Shown here piece after piece: positions 26,273 to 34,777 of a stretch of DNA of 64,000 nt (positions are counted from its first letter, which is position 1; every line of letters starts with the position of its first letter). Source of the stretch: Pseudomonas sp. Seg1 (GTDB lineage: Bacteria; Pseudomonadota; Gammaproteobacteria; Pseudomonadales; Pseudomonadaceae); contig NZ_AP021903.1 in assembly GCF_018326005.1 (NCBI RefSeq), forward strand, positions 3,629,501-3,693,500, read 5' to 3'. Both the position numbers and the translations under genes were made by a program. Below the pieces are notes generated by a model. The model was not told the DNA's origin. It did no database searches and worked only from the letters and a program-made list of their open reading frames with translations.

Positions 26273-27952
26273 ATGGCTACAATCGACACAGCATCCACCG
26301 GCAGTCCACCCCGCAGCGGCGGCATCACCAAGGAGGAGCGCAAGGTCATCTTCGCTTCGTCCCTCGGCACGGTGTTCGAGTGGTACGACTTTTACCTCTA
26401 CGGCTCACTGGCGGCGATCATCGCCAAGCACTTCTTCGCCGGCGTCAACGAAACCACCGCGTTCATTTTTGCCCTGTTGGCGTTTGCAGCGGGGTTCGCG
26501 GTGCGGCCGTTCGGCGCGATCGTGTTTGGCCGGCTCGGCGACATGATCGGGCGCAAGCACACGTTCCTGATCACCATCGTGATCATGGGGGTCTCGACGG
26601 CGATCGTCGGTTTGCTGCCCGGCTACGCGACCATCGGCGTCGCCGCGCCAGTCATTCTGATCACCCTGCGCTTGCTGCAAGGTCTGGCACTGGGCGGTGA
26701 ATATGGCGGCGCGGCCACTTACGTCGCTGAACATGCGCCACGCAATAAACGCGGTTTCTTCACCTCATGGATTCAAACCACCGCGACCCTTGGCCTGTTT
26801 CTGTCGCTGCTGGTGATCCTCGCTTGCCGCACCGCGCTGGGCACCGAAGCGTTCGAAGCCTGGGGCTGGCGGATTCCGTTTCTACTGTCGATCCTGCTGC
26901 TGATCGTCTCGGTGTACATCCGCCTGCAACTGAGCGAGTCGCCGGTGTTCCAGAAAATGAAGGCCGAAGGCAAGGCGTCGAAGGCGCCGCTGACCGAATC
27001 CTTCGCCCGCTGGGACAACCTCAAAGTGGTGATCATGTCGCTGCTTGGCGGTACGGCCGGGCAAGCAGTGGTCTGGTACACCGGGCAATTTTATGCGCTG
27101 TTTTTCCTGTTGCAGACGCTGAAAATCGACCCGCAGACCGCCAACCTGCTGATCGCCGGTTCGCTGCTGATCGGTACGCCGTTCTTCGTGATCTTCGGCA
27201 GCCTCTCCGACCGCATCGGGCGCAAGCCGATCATCATGGTCGGGTGCATGCTGGCGGCGCTGACCTACTTTCCGATCTTCCATGCGTTGACCCAGTACGG
27301 TAACCCCGACGTGTTCATCGCCCAGGAGAAAAACCCGGTCAAGGTGATCGCCAATCCCGATCAGTGTTCGTTCCAGTTCGACCCGGTGGGCAAGGCCAAA
27401 TTCACCAGTTCCTGCGACCTGGCCAAGACCCTGCTGGCGAAACGGGCGATCCCTTATGAGAACGTGATCGCCGAACCGGGCACCGTCGCGCAAGTGCGCA
27501 TCGGTGACAAAGTCGTCGAGAGCTTCGAGGGCAGCGCCCTGCCCGCCGCCGACTTCAAGACCCGCAACGACGCCTTCACCGCGACCCTCGGCACTGCACT
27601 GAAAGAAGCGGGTTATCCGGAAAAGGCTGACCCTGCAAAAACCAACTATCCGATGGTGTTGCTCCTGCTGACCATCCTGGTGATCTACGTGACCATGGTG
27701 TACGGGCCCATTGCGGCGTGGCTGGTCGAGCTGTTCCCGACCCGCATCCGCTACACCTCAATGTCACTGCCCTATCACATCGGCAACGGCTGGTTTGGCG
27801 GTTTCCTGCCGACGGTGGCATTCGCGATGGTGGCGGCCACCGGGGATATCTACTACGGGCTGTGGTACCCGATCGTGATTGCGGTGATGACGGCGATACT
27901 CGGCACGTTCTTCCTGCCGGAAACCAAGGATCGCGACATCCTCAAGGATTGA
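26273..27952 (+). CDS. MHS-family major facilitator transporter with a large inserted loop
   Basis: The 559-residue protein has 12 predicted membrane segments and the sugar-porter/MHS signatures FEWYDFYLYGSLA, GRLGDMIGRKH (loop 2-3), RLLQGLALGGEYGGAATY, and GSLSDRIGRKP (loop 8-9). MHS members import organic acids or osmolytes such as proline, betaine, citrate or ketoglutarate with protons. Between about residues 343 and 458 there is an extra hydrophilic stretch of roughly 115 residues with two cysteines (DQCSF and SSCDL), probably on the outer side. Typical MHS proteins are about 430-500 residues. GGAGAGCACCC upstream provides the ribosome site. Substrate cannot be deduced. Confidence 0.88.
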   Translation: MATIDTASTGSPPRSGGITKEERKVIFASSLGTVFEWYDFYLYGSLAAIIAKHFFAGVNETTAFIFALLAFAAGFAVRPFGAIVFGRLGDMIGRKHTFLITIVIMGVSTAIVGLLPGYATIGVAAPVILITLRLLQGLALGGEYGGAATYVAEHAPRNKRGFFTSWIQTTATLGLFLSLLVILACRTALGTEAFEAWGWRIPFLLSILLLIVSVYIRLQLSESPVFQKMKAEGKASKAPLTESFARWDNLKVVIMSLLGGTAGQAVVWYTGQFYALFFLLQTLKIDPQTANLLIAGSLLIGTPFFVIFGSLSDRIGRKPIIMVGCMLAALTYFPIFHALTQYGNPDVFIAQEKNPVKVIANPDQCSFQFDPVGKAKFTSSCDLAKTLLAKRAIPYENVIAEPGTVAQVRIGDKVVESFEGSALPAADFKTRNDAFTATLGTALKEAGYPEKADPAKTNYPMVLLLLTILVIYVTMVYGPIAAWLVELFPTRIRYTSMSLPYHIGNGWFGGFLPTVAFAMVAATGDIYYGLWYPIVIAVMTAILGTFFLPETKDRDILKD

Positions 27953-27982
27953 ACTGACCTCAGGCCGCTCGAATGCGGCCAA

Positions 27983-28014
27983 CCTGTGGGAGTGGGCTTG
28001 CTCGCTCCCACAGG
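27983..28014. repeat. REP-type palindrome or terminator behind the MHS transporter
   Basis: CCTGTGGGAG and CTCCCACAGG form a perfect 10-base stem with the loop TGGGCTTGCTCG. The GTGGGAG...CTCCCAC pattern is the common Pseudomonas repetitive extragenic palindrome. No T-run follows, so a terminator role is uncertain. Confidence 0.75.
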
Positions 28015-28126
28015 GGGTTGGTGTTAACGCGGAACTGGCGTTTTCACCGTCGGTTCGCAGTCGAAAAAAAATCGAACGCTCGTCGCAGTGCTACCTCCAA
28101 CGTTTACACCCATGGAGGTCAACGAT

Positions 28127-28345
28127 ATGAACAGCAACGACGACAAAACCCCGAACGCCCCACCTACCGATACATCGGGCAAACCCGTGAACGTGGTCGA
28201 GCGCGATTTGCAGGACCGGGACGATGACACCCGTGCTGTGGACGAGGTCATCACGCCTTCCTCCACCCGCGTCAAAGAGCAGGATGCTGAAGAGCTGCAG
28301 CGCAAGGTCGATGAGATTGAGCGCAAGGTCGCGGATGGGAATTGA
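28127..28345 (+). CDS. Small acidic hypothetical protein
   Basis: This 72-residue, strongly charged protein starts MNSNDDKTPNAPPTD. The chosen ATG has GGAGG 8 bases upstream; an ATG that overlaps this ribosome site is rejected. The N-terminal half is rich in P, T, D and N and looks disordered; the C-terminal third (EQDAEELQRKVDEIERKVAD) looks like a short coiled coil. Small proteins of this make-up are common in fluorescent pseudomonads. I do not know a function. Confidence 0.7.
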   Translation: MNSNDDKTPNAPPTDTSGKPVNVVERDLQDRDDDTRAVDEVITPSSTRVKEQDAEELQRKVDEIERKVADGN

Positions 28346-28365
28346 GATTCATGGTGATTGTTGGA

Positions 28366-28626
28366 TTCACCCCCTCACCCCAGCCCTCTCCCCCAAGGGG
28401 GCGAGGGGGAAAGGGAGCCGACCGGGTACAGTTCAGAACCTGAGTTCGACTCTAAATCTCAGTTCGGGTACCTCGAAAGAACAGAACACCATGGTCAGTC
28501 CCCTCTCAATCTAGGAGAGGGGAAAGTGAGCCGATCTCTAGTGGGATCAAACCTGAGTTCGGCGCGACAGTTCAGGTCGGTGTATCACGAAAGAACAACG
28601 CGATCAGTCCCCTCTCCCTCTGGGAG
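28366..28626. repeat. Tandem imperfect intergenic repeats (CCCCTCxCCC type), interrupted by an IS
   Basis: Three related units of roughly 110 bases each contain CCCCTCnCCC or CCCCTCTCnn runs facing GGGGGAAAGGG or GAGAGGGGAAAG runs. They also share GAACCTGAGTTCG and GAAAGAACA stretches. The third unit is split by the insertion sequence and continues on its other side as GGGAGAGGGTTAGGGTGAGGGC. I know similar CCCTCACCC/AGAGGGAGAGGG intergenic elements from P. fluorescens genomes. They have no coding content. Confidence 0.75.
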
Positions 28627-29911
28627 TGTATGTACCGGAGACATGGTGGACACATGTTCGGAGACATGGTGGACGGTTTTAGATCTTCTTACCTGCCGTA
28701 ACGATCTGCAAGTTCAAGTCGATTCGGGCAATACGATGTCTACTCCAGTAGACATCGCGGATGCCATCTTCCGTCGTTTCCCTGATAGCTACTGACCTCC
28801 CATAAAAAGCTTTTCCGACTGTGTATTCACGGTTCCGCCAGTAGATCTCGCCCTTCACCTGAACCTTCCTGACCACATCCCCATCGTCGTACTCCGGCGC
28901 CGCGGGCTGCTCCTGATATTCCCGTGGGCTGCTGCTGTAGCGAGTAGCAGGCACCTGCATGTCCAACGCTTGATGTGGACGCTTCTGGTTGTAGATATCA
29001 CGCCAGATATCAAACGCCCGTTGTGCACCGTTGAGATCAATAAAATGTCGGTCTCGCAGGACTTCATTTTTCAGGCTGCGGTGGAAGCGTTCCAGCTTTC
29101 CTTGGGTTTGCGGATGATAAGGTCGAGAGTGCCCGACCTTGATGCCCTGACTCATCAGCCAGACCTCCAGCGCGGTATAAACGCCAGTCTGGTCACCCCA
29201 GGGTGAACCGTTGTCCATCGTCATGCGCAAAGGCAGACCATGACGCCGAAAGACCCTGATTAGATGCTCCTGAACGGTTTCACGTCGCTCATCGAGGCAG
29301 GCCGCGATACACAGCGAAAACCGCGAATGATCGTCCAGTATCGTCAACGGATGGCAACGTCCCTGAGCCAGGCTGATATGGCCCTTGAAGTCCATCTGCC
29401 AAAGATCGTTGGGCGCTTCATGCTCGAAGCGGATAAACGGTTTAATCTCAGCGGCCTTTGAATCAACGCGTGAATGACGCTGTAAAACCGCATGCACGGT
29501 ACTGACCGAAGGCATTACTGCGCCGCTGTCTTCCAGCACACGTTTGAGCTTGCGAGCGCCCCAAGCCGCGTATTCCTCACTCACGGTCAGAATCTGCTGC
29601 TCAACCTCGTCAGCGCAGCGTTTGGGTGACGTCTTCGGTCGTCGAGACTGATCGATCAAGCCCTCTGCACCTGAAGTTTCAAACCTGTTGAGCCATTTGT
29701 AGGCAGTGCTTGGGCTGATATTGAATCGGCGGCAAAGCTGCCGGACATTGGCTCCTTCTTGCCGAGCCAAATGCACGAACTCTGAACGAAGCTGCACGGT
29801 GGACACCTCTTCCCAGGACACAGGTCATCTCCTTGGTGATGAGCAATGTGTCTATTAAAAAGTGTCCACCATGTCTCCGAACACCTGTCCACCATGTCTC
29901 CGGTACATACA
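28627..29911. mobile_element. IS481-family insertion sequence, complete
   Basis: The 1285-base element has inverted ends that agree in 46 of 48 bases, beginning TGTATGTACCGGAGACATGG. Within each end, GGAGACATGGTGGAC occurs twice, probably tandem transposase binding sites. The single transposase gene is intact. GGGAG stands directly on both sides, a 5-bp target duplication; removing the element restores the sequence CTCTGGGAGAGGGTTAGGG, a known intergenic repeat. The intact gene and matching ends suggest a recent, perhaps still mobile copy. Confidence 0.95.
28679..29821 (-). CDS. IS481-family transposase
   Basis: The 380-residue protein has an N-terminal helix-turn-helix (LCRRFNISPSTAYKWLNRF, about 30-48). 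An rve-type DDE catalytic core follows, with D in LWQMDFKGH, D in RMTMDNGSPWG and E in GKLERFHRSLKNE. The C-terminal part ends in TAGKKI. The three acidic residues and an intact frame indicate a working enzyme. It fills nearly the whole insertion sequence. Confidence 0.95.
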   Translation of the reverse strand: MSWEEVSTVQLRSEFVHLARQEGANVRQLCRRFNISPSTAYKWLNRFETSGAEGLIDQSRRPKTSPKRCADEVEQQILTVSEEYAAWGARKLKRVLEDSGAVMPSVSTVHAVLQRHSRVDSKAAEIKPFIRFEHEAPNDLWQMDFKGHISLAQGRCHPLTILDDHSRFSLCIAACLDERRETVQEHLIRVFRRHGLPLRMTMDNGSPWGDQTGVYTALEVWLMSQGIKVGHSRPYHPQTQGKLERFHRSLKNEVLRDRHFIDLNGAQRAFDIWRDIYNQKRPHQALDMQVPATRYSSSPREYQEQPAAPEYDDGDVVRKVQVKGEIYWRNREYTVGKAFYGRSVAIRETTEDGIRDVYWSRHRIARIDLNLQIVTAGKKI

Positions 29912-29920
29912 GGGAGAGGG

Positions 29921-30307
29921 TTAGGGTGAGGGCTTCGACGTATTCAGTTTCACCGCCTCTCGAATCAGTGCCACCAAGGCCTTTTCATCAATCTCCTCGC
30001 CCTCATGCACATCAATCGCCCGTCGCGTATTGCCTTCAAGGCTTGAATTGAACAATCCCGTCGGATCCTCCAGGGACGCACCTTTTGCAAAAGTCATTTT
30101 CACCACTGACTTGTAAGTCTCCCCGGTGCAGATAATCCCGCCATGCGACCACGTCGGCACGCGCCATTTCCACTCTTCGACTATCTCGGGATCAGCCTTG
30201 TGCATGATCGCGCGGATCTGTGCCAGGGTTTCACCGCGCCAGTCACTCAGGTCCTTGATGCGCTGATCAATCTGCACTGATGCTGCGATTGCTTCTTCGT
30301 TCTTCAT
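29921..30307 (-). CDS. DUF1801-domain protein
   Basis: The 128-residue protein has the DUF1801/YdhG pattern: IDQRIKDLSDWRGETLAQIRAIMH, EIVEEWKWRVPTWSHGGIICTGE, VVKMTFAKGASLEDP and a DLF/GLFN-type end. The family fold is related to phosphoribosyl/frataxin-like folds, and no reaction is assigned. Its last codons and TAA stop lie within the intergenic repeat next to the insertion sequence, so the repeat seems to have shaped the C-terminus (NTSKPSP). Confidence 0.85.
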   Translation of the reverse strand: MKNEEAIAASVQIDQRIKDLSDWRGETLAQIRAIMHKADPEIVEEWKWRVPTWSHGGIICTGETYKSVVKMTFAKGASLEDPTGLFNSSLEGNTRRAIDVHEGEEIDEKALVALIREAVKLNTSKPSP

Positions 30308-30483
30308 GACGTGTCCTCAACGTCTTCGGGTGCAAAAACTCTAGACGGTGATCAGACAGTGGTCGAGTTACCACGCGACAGCGCGCATTCATGAGCCTCG
30401 CTCATCAGCTTATGCAGCAATCACCGTATTGTTGAGCGAACACCCGCTATATAGGTTGGCGCATCACTTTGAGGAGAGACGCC

Positions 30484-30768
30484 ATGCCCACCCCGACCAA
30501 CGTTATTGTCGTCATTGGCGCCGGTTCGATCGGTCAGGCCGTTGCCCGTCGCGTCAGTGTCGGCAAACACGTCGTGCTGGCGGATTTGAAACAGGACAAC
30601 GCTGACGCTGCGGCCCGCGTCCTGCTGGATGCCGGTTTCAAAGTGACCACTTGCATCGTTGACGTGGGCTCTCGCGAATCCATTCAGGCGTTGGTCACCG
30701 GCAGCGATTTCCTGATGGATGGCGGCGTTACAGCGGCGTACTGGTACGGCGATCTGGCGCCGGAATAA
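30484..30768 (+). pseudogene. Short-chain dehydrogenase with large internal in-frame deletion
   Basis: GAGGAG precedes MPTPTNVIVVIGAGSIGQAVARR, the Rossmann start (GxGxIG) of an SDR enzyme. After about residue 68 (SRESIQAL) the frame jumps directly to VTGSDFLMDGGVTAAYWYGD, which is the C-terminal segment of the same family. A typical SDR has about 270-280 residues; here 94 remain, and the catalytic SxnYxxxK is missing. The frame and ribosome site are intact, so a peptide may be made but cannot be a normal enzyme. The deletion of roughly 550 bases must have been precise by chance. Confidence 0.75.
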
Positions 30769-31477
30769 GCAGCGCTTTCACCAGGCTCAAAGCGTTGCCT
30801 ATCGCGGCGCCGCTGGCGGTGTTGTCGAAGATGCACCAGGTTGCGGCGCCCTCCTCTGAGGCGATCTGCAACGCTCGCGCAATTTGTTGCAGGTACGGCA
30901 AATCGTAGGCGCTGTGGTAGATGCGCGGCGAACCGTGCAAGCGCCAATACTTCGTGCCCTGCCAGCCTCTCGGTGAAGCGTCATTGCTGATACGCGAGGG
31001 GTCTACCGCCGCTTGGCTGATTTGGTACTTGATCAAAAGCGCTTCGCCGCCGACCCATGATTCGTGGCGCGGCTCCAGCACCACAGGCCCGGAGAAACGC
31101 TGGCGCAGTGCGCTGAAAAACCCTTCGGCAACGGCCGCATCAAACGCCAGCGACGGCGGTAACTGCACCAGCAGGCAGCCCAGGCGATCGCCTGATCCGC
31201 TGCATTGCCCAAGGAATTCTTCCAGCGCAGCCTCACAGCCGATCAGGCGCAGTTCATGGGTGATGTGTTTGGGGATCTTCACTGAAAAAGCAAAACCCTC
31301 CGGCACCGAATCCGCCCAACGTTCGTAGGTCTGTCGGCGATGCGGGCGATAGAACGAGCTGTTGATTTCGACGCTGTTGAATTGCGCGGCATAGCGCTGC
31401 AAATGCGTGCCGTCAGCCGGGAATGCCGGCCAATGTTCACGCGCAAGACTCCAGCCTGCACAGCCGATGAAAATCAA
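30728..31477 (-). CDS. DUF72-family protein (YecE-like)
   Basis: The 249-residue protein has the DUF72 signatures: IGCAGWSLAREHWPAFP at the start, FNSVEINSSFYRPHRRQTYERWA, FAFSVKIPKHITHE, LGCLLVQLPPSL and a late TWCIFDNTASGAAIGNAL. The fold is a TIM barrel of unknown reaction. It converges on and overlaps the 3' end of the deleted SDR gene by about 40 bases. The overlap existed before the deletion if the SDR end is original. Confidence 0.9.
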   Translation of the reverse strand: MIFIGCAGWSLAREHWPAFPADGTHLQRYAAQFNSVEINSSFYRPHRRQTYERWADSVPEGFAFSVKIPKHITHELRLIGCEAALEEFLGQCSGSGDRLGCLLVQLPPSLAFDAAVAEGFFSALRQRFSGPVVLEPRHESWVGGEALLIKYQISQAAVDPSRISNDASPRGWQGTKYWRLHGSPRIYHSAYDLPYLQQIARALQIASEEGAATWCIFDNTASGAAIGNALSLVKALLIPAPDRRTSTPL

Positions 31478-31496
31478 TTGCCTGCCTCCATTCCAA

Positions 31497-31575
31497 TGTA
31501 GGAGCTGCCGCAGGCTGCGATCTTTTGATGTTGTTTTTGAAGATCAAAAGATCGCAGCCGTCGGCAACTCCTACA
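31497..31575. repeat. REPIN-type palindromic element
   Basis: TGTAGGAGCTGCCGCAGGCTG with GATCTTTTGAT is mirrored by ATCAAAAGATC, GCAGCCGTCGGCA and ACTCCTACA on the other side of a short spacer, making a long hairpin. Such GTAGGAGC...GATCTTTTGA elements are common between genes in P. fluorescens. It lies between the DUF72 gene and the end of the thiamine-diphosphate enzyme gene. Confidence 0.85.
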
Positions 31576-31596
31576 GGTTTCGCGAGGAAATTCGGG

Positions 31597-33384
31597 TTAT
31601 TTTTTGCCGGGCAGTACCGAGCTCAGCACTTGTTTGGCGGCTTGGACGATGATTCCGGCCTCATCCGGATCGCCCTTGAGCAAGGTCGTGGCGAATTTCT
31701 TCGCCTGCTCAAGCTTGATGTGCGGTGGCAGCGGCGGCACGTTCGGATCGGTCTTGAATTCGATCAACACCGGAACGTCCGAGGCCAATGCCTGCTCCCA
31801 GGCCGCGGCGACGTCCTCTTCGCGATCAACAAAAATGCCCTTCAGGCCGATGGAAATGGCGAACAGGTGATACGGCACATCCGGAATACTCTGCGACGCT
31901 TCGAACTTGGGATCGCCTTCCATCACCCGCTGCTCCCAGGTGACCTGATTGAGATCTTCGTTGTTGAACACCGCACAGATCCATTTCGGGCTTTGCCACT
32001 GCCGCCAGTATTTGGCGACGGTGATCAGCTCGGCCATGTTGTTCATTTGCATGGCGCCGTCGCCCACCAGGGCAATCACCGAACGCTCGGGGTAGGCGAA
32101 TTTCGCCGCAATCGCATACGGCACCGCGGCGCCCATCGAGGCCAGACCGCCGGACAGCGAGCACTTCATGCCACGGCGGATTTTCAGGTCGCGGGCATAC
32201 CAGTTGGCGCACGAACCCGAATCGCTGGTGATGATCGCCTCGTCCGGCAGGCGCGGTGACAACTCGTACACCACCCGTTGCGGATTGATCGGTCTGGCCT
32301 TGGCCATGGCGCGTTTTTCCAGGGTCTTCTCCCAGGTGCCGCGCCAGCCTTCGACCTTCTTGCGCCATTTGCCCGAGGTTTTCTGTTCCAGCAGCGGCAG
32401 CAACGCGGCGAGTGTTTCAGCCGCGTCGCCCTGCAGATTGACCTCCATCGGGTAGCGCAGACTGAGCATGTCCGGCTGCAAGTCGATCTGCACGCCCCGC
32501 GCCTGACCTTCCTTGGGCAAAAATTCCGAATACGGGAAACCCGAGCCGATCATCAGCAACGTGTCGCACTCGGTCATCAGTTTGTAGCTGGGCTCAGTGC
32601 CGAGCAAGCCGATGCTGCCGGTGACCCACGGCAGATCGTCGGGCAGCACGGCTTTACCGAGCAAGGCTTTGGCGACTCCGGCGCCGAGTTTTTCGGCGAC
32701 GGCGATCACTTCATCCGTGGCTTGCAGAGCACCGGCACCGACCAGAATTGCGACTTTTTCACCGGCATTCAAAACCTCGGCGGCACGCTGCAAATCCGCC
32801 TCGTACGGCAGCACTCTCGGCTTGCTGTACCCGACACCGGAATGTGCGGTGCCGTGGGCGCGGGCCGGCGCTTCGTAGGGAAGATCCTGCAAATCATTGG
32901 GCAGGATAATCGCCGTGACGCGGCGTTCGCCGACGGCCGTGCGCACCGCGCGGTCGAGCAAGTGGCGCACTTGCGACGGTGCCGAAGCCTGCTGCACAAA
33001 GGCGCCAGCGACGTCCTTGAACATCGAGACCAGATCCAGCTCCTGCTGGTAGTGGCTGCCCAGTGCAGTGCGCGCCTGCTGACCGACAATCGCCAGCACC
33101 GGCATGTGGTCCATCCGCGCATCGTAGAGCCCGGTAATCAGGTGCGATGCGCCCGGCCCTGAAGTCGCGATGCACACACCCAACTCCCCGGTGAACTTGG
33201 CGTGGGCCGAGGCCATGAACGCGGCCATTTCTTCATGGCGCGCCTGAATGAATTCGATCTTTCCCTTGGCCCGGTCGAGCGCGCCGAACACGCCATTGAT
33301 GCCGTCACCCGGATAACCAAAAATCCGCGTGACGCCCCATTGGCTGAGCCGCTCAACCAGAAAATCTCCAACTGTCATCGTCAT
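31597..33384 (-). CDS. Thiamine diphosphate-dependent enzyme, pyruvate oxidase/acetolactate synthase-like
   Basis: The 595-residue protein has the three-domain layout. The N-terminal Pyr domain has IFGYPGDGINGVF and the catalytic Glu in QARHEEMAAFMA. The central domain carries VAILVGAGALQA. The C-terminal PP domain has the ThDP motif starting VGDGAMQMNNMAELI and ending near VFNNEDLN. It resembles PoxB-like proteins annotated as thiamine pyrophosphate-requiring enzymes in Pseudomonas; substrate (pyruvate or another 2-oxo acid) is open. The C-terminus lacks an obvious PoxB-type lipid-binding helix. It is monocistronic and divergent from the kinase gene. Confidence 0.88.
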   Translation of the reverse strand: MTMTVGDFLVERLSQWGVTRIFGYPGDGINGVFGALDRAKGKIEFIQARHEEMAAFMASAHAKFTGELGVCIATSGPGASHLITGLYDARMDHMPVLAIVGQQARTALGSHYQQELDLVSMFKDVAGAFVQQASAPSQVRHLLDRAVRTAVGERRVTAIILPNDLQDLPYEAPARAHGTAHSGVGYSKPRVLPYEADLQRAAEVLNAGEKVAILVGAGALQATDEVIAVAEKLGAGVAKALLGKAVLPDDLPWVTGSIGLLGTEPSYKLMTECDTLLMIGSGFPYSEFLPKEGQARGVQIDLQPDMLSLRYPMEVNLQGDAAETLAALLPLLEQKTSGKWRKKVEGWRGTWEKTLEKRAMAKARPINPQRVVYELSPRLPDEAIITSDSGSCANWYARDLKIRRGMKCSLSGGLASMGAAVPYAIAAKFAYPERSVIALVGDGAMQMNNMAELITVAKYWRQWQSPKWICAVFNNEDLNQVTWEQRVMEGDPKFEASQSIPDVPYHLFAISIGLKGIFVDREEDVAAAWEQALASDVPVLIEFKTDPNVPPLPPHIKLEQAKKFATTLLKGDPDEAGIIVQAAKQVLSSVLPGKK

Positions 33385-33582
33385 CGTGTTCCTCGCCTTT
33401 CACCGGTGCATGGAGCATTCCCGGCAGTGCATCCGCCGAGAGGTGTAAGGGTCTGGACAGTCGGGCTGGCGACGAAGTTTCGATTGATTTGCCAGGGCAA
33501 CGCCCTGCCCCGGTGTTTGCGCGCAAAATCACCGGCGCGGCACAATGCGCCTCATCAACAGATTTACAAGGGACGAATCGAC

Positions 33583-34353
33583 ATGGACTTACCCGCGATA
33601 TGGCACCCGCGATTCGCTGACGCACAGATCGAACAACAAACCATCGGTGAGTCCCGCGCCGATGTACTGCGGATTACGCCGGCGGGTTCAGCGCCGCTGT
33701 TTGTGAAGTCTGAACAGGTGATGACCTGGGGCGAACTGCCCGGTGAAGTGCAGCGGTTGCGCTGGCTGGCAGAGCAGGATCTCCCGGCGCCTCGGGTGCT
33801 CGATACCACCACTGAAAATGAGCGCAACTGGTTGCTGATGACGGCTGTGCCCGGTCGCGATCTGGCCAGCAGCGCGCACCTGGCGCCGGAGCAGATCGTG
33901 ACGCTCGCGGCCACAGCCTTGCGATCACTGCACGCGGTCGCCATCGCCAGCTGCCCGTTCGATCACCGCCTCGACGCAAAAATCGCCCTCGCCCGCGAGC
34001 ATCTGCTGGCGGGCCTGATTGACGAGGAAGACTTCGACGATTCACGTCTGGGTCGCAGTGCTGAAGCGGTGTTCCAGCAAATGCTCGCCGAGCGTCCTGA
34101 TCACGAGGATCTGGTGGTGACACACGGCGATGCGTGTCTGCCCAACCTGCTCGCTGACAATGGCAAGTTCAGCGGGTTTGTCGACTGCGGGCGACTTGGC
34201 GTCTCTGACCGTTATCAGGACTTGGCGTTGGCCGCCAACAGCATTACCTACAACCTCGGCGAGCAGTGGGTGCCAGTGTTTTTCGAGGCCTATGGCGTAG
34301 AGCCTGATCTGCAACGGATTGCCTTTTATCAGTTGCTTGACGAGTTTTTCTGA
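33583..34353 (+). CDS. APH(3')-type aminoglycoside phosphotransferase
   Basis: I chose the ATG giving MDLPAIWHPRFADAQ; ACAAGGGACG stands upstream. The 256-residue protein has the Brenner motif VVTHGDACLPNLL with catalytic Asp, then the second motif FVDCGRLGVSDRYQDLALAANSI. It ends in the FYQLLDEFF typical of APH(3') enzymes. The usual length is about 265 residues. APH(3')-II-like genes are known as normal chromosomal genes in Pseudomonas, where they may give low-level kanamycin/neomycin resistance or act on another substrate. No mobile element is attached to it here. Confidence 0.88.
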   Translation: MDLPAIWHPRFADAQIEQQTIGESRADVLRITPAGSAPLFVKSEQVMTWGELPGEVQRLRWLAEQDLPAPRVLDTTTENERNWLLMTAVPGRDLASSAHLAPEQIVTLAATALRSLHAVAIASCPFDHRLDAKIALAREHLLAGLIDEEDFDDSRLGRSAEAVFQQMLAERPDHEDLVVTHGDACLPNLLADNGKFSGFVDCGRLGVSDRYQDLALAANSITYNLGEQWVPVFFEAYGVEPDLQRIAFYQLLDEFF

Positions 34354-34374
34354 GGCGCCGGAAGCGTTCAGCAC

Positions 34375-34650
34375 TCAACGATGCGGATGCACCGTCCACG
34401 CCACCAGTTTGATCACGACGGGCCGAACAACAAGGATGCACAGGAATGCCACCGGCATCGCCAACTTGTACGCGTGCAGCGCATTACTCAGGTAGTCGTT
34501 ATCAATGCCGGAGTTGGCGGCGGTGATCACCAGTGACATCAGAAACGCCATGATCGTCGCCATGTACAAGGCAAACACATAGGGTGTGGCACGCGGTGAC
34601 AGCTTGCGACGGCTGACAATCAAAGCATCGGTGCTGGTTGTTTGATTCAT
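34375..34650 (-). CDS. DUF2798-family small membrane protein
   Basis: The chosen ATG (MNQTTSTDALIVSRRK) has GGAAA six bases upstream; a frame 14 codons longer has no good site. The 91-residue protein has two membrane segments (YVFALYMATIMAFLMSLVITA and AMPVAFLCILVVRPVVIKLV) with the N-S/G and A-P-x-A features of DUF2798. Function unknown. It is divergent from the following LysR gene, which may regulate it. Confidence 0.85.
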   Translation of the reverse strand: MNQTTSTDALIVSRRKLSPRATPYVFALYMATIMAFLMSLVITAANSGIDNDYLSNALHAYKLAMPVAFLCILVVRPVVIKLVAWTVHPHR

Positions 34651-34777
34651 ATGGCGTTTCCATCCATTGACAGGGAGCGGGCACCTTAACAAGCGCGACT
34701 CCCCTCAACTAGACGGCTAATCGCAGGTACTTTATAAAGCACAACTTACGAATCAAACCGTTCTCGGCAGGCCATGG

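Noticed and set aside
26095..26700. A 201-codon plus-strand frame before and within the MHS transporter gene
   Set aside because: It overlaps the transporter in another frame and reads as low-complexity R/G-rich sequence.
28366..28626. Tandem repeat considered as a CRISPR array
   Set aside because: Units are long, imperfect and palindromic, without constant spacers. No cas gene is present.
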